Below, in pieces: positions 39,397 through 39,412 of a DNA stretch of 39,412 bases. This stretch comes from Bacteroidales bacterium (GTDB lineage: Bacteria > Bacteroidota > Bacteroidia > Bacteroidales > UBA7960), in NCBI GenBank assembly GCA_003560165.1, contig PWJC01000085.1, forward strand, positions 1-39,412, written 5' to 3'. Made by a program: the position numbers and the translations under genes. The notes below the pieces were generated by a model. It saw nothing but the letters and a program-made list of their open reading frames with translations. It was not told the DNA's origin and searched no databases. How positions within the stretch are numbered: the stretch's first letter is position 1; every line of letters begins with the position of its first letter.

Positions 39397-39412
39397 TCAT
39401 AATATTATAAAC

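Overview
The window comes from a bacterium that is probably a member of the Bacteroidota, most likely an anaerobe. Several genes carry a TAnnTTTG -7 element about 25-40 bases upstream. The Rnf operon has the RseC-B-C-D-G-E-A order common in that phylum, and one kinase is of the GYDIA GHMP type familiar from Bacteroidota mevalonate clusters. By eye the GC content is above 50%, high for the phylum. No rRNA, tRNA, CRISPR array, transposase or phage gene was seen.

Layout, left to right. (1) 1-5.8 kb, minus strand: a fragment of a second trkH at the edge, the potassium uptake pair trkA-trkH, ispG of the MEP isoprenoid pathway, and a secreted nucleotide pyrophosphatase/phosphodiesterase-like enzyme. 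(2) 5.9-11.8 kb, plus strand: rseC and a complete rnfBCDGEA operon for the ion-pumping ferredoxin:NAD oxidoreductase. (3) 11.7-14.5 kb, minus strand: a dihydropyrimidinase/hydantoinase whose 3' end overlaps rnfA, and an AlgE-type outer-membrane barrel. (4) 14.8-16.9 kb: a DUF302 protein divergent from a PAS-domain sigma-54 activator. (5) 16.9-28.8 kb, minus strand: a YgjV-like membrane protein, five mevalonate-pathway genes (mevalonate kinase, diphosphomevalonate decarboxylase, a GYDIA GHMP kinase, HMG-CoA reductase, type 2 IPP isomerase), then an acyl-CoA dehydrogenase, both subunits of methylcrotonyl-CoA carboxylase and a methylglutaconyl-CoA hydratase. (6) 28.8-39.0 kb, minus strand: a purine/uric-acid-type catabolic block made of an SsnA-like amidohydrolase, an Se-dependent-type xanthine dehydrogenase, two fold-type II PLP enzymes and YgfK. 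(7) 39.0-39.4 kb: an array of 7- and 9-base tandem repeats, also found at two other intergenic sites in the window.

The most striking part is region 5. Read in transcription order it encodes an apparently unbroken route from isovaleryl-CoA (leucine) through 3-methylcrotonyl-CoA, 3-methylglutaconyl-CoA and HMG-CoA to mevalonate, IPP and DMAPP. The window holds neither HMG-CoA lyase, the usual exit of leucine catabolism, nor HMG-CoA synthase, the usual entry to the mevalonate pathway. The acyl-CoA dehydrogenase gene ends 10 bases before the IPP isomerase gene. The inference is that the organism can feed leucine carbon directly into isoprenoids. An MEP-pathway ispG about 12 kb away suggests a dual or transitional isoprenoid supply. 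The main caution is that the acyl-CoA dehydrogenase has the short-chain-type catalytic Glu rather than the isovaleryl-type one.
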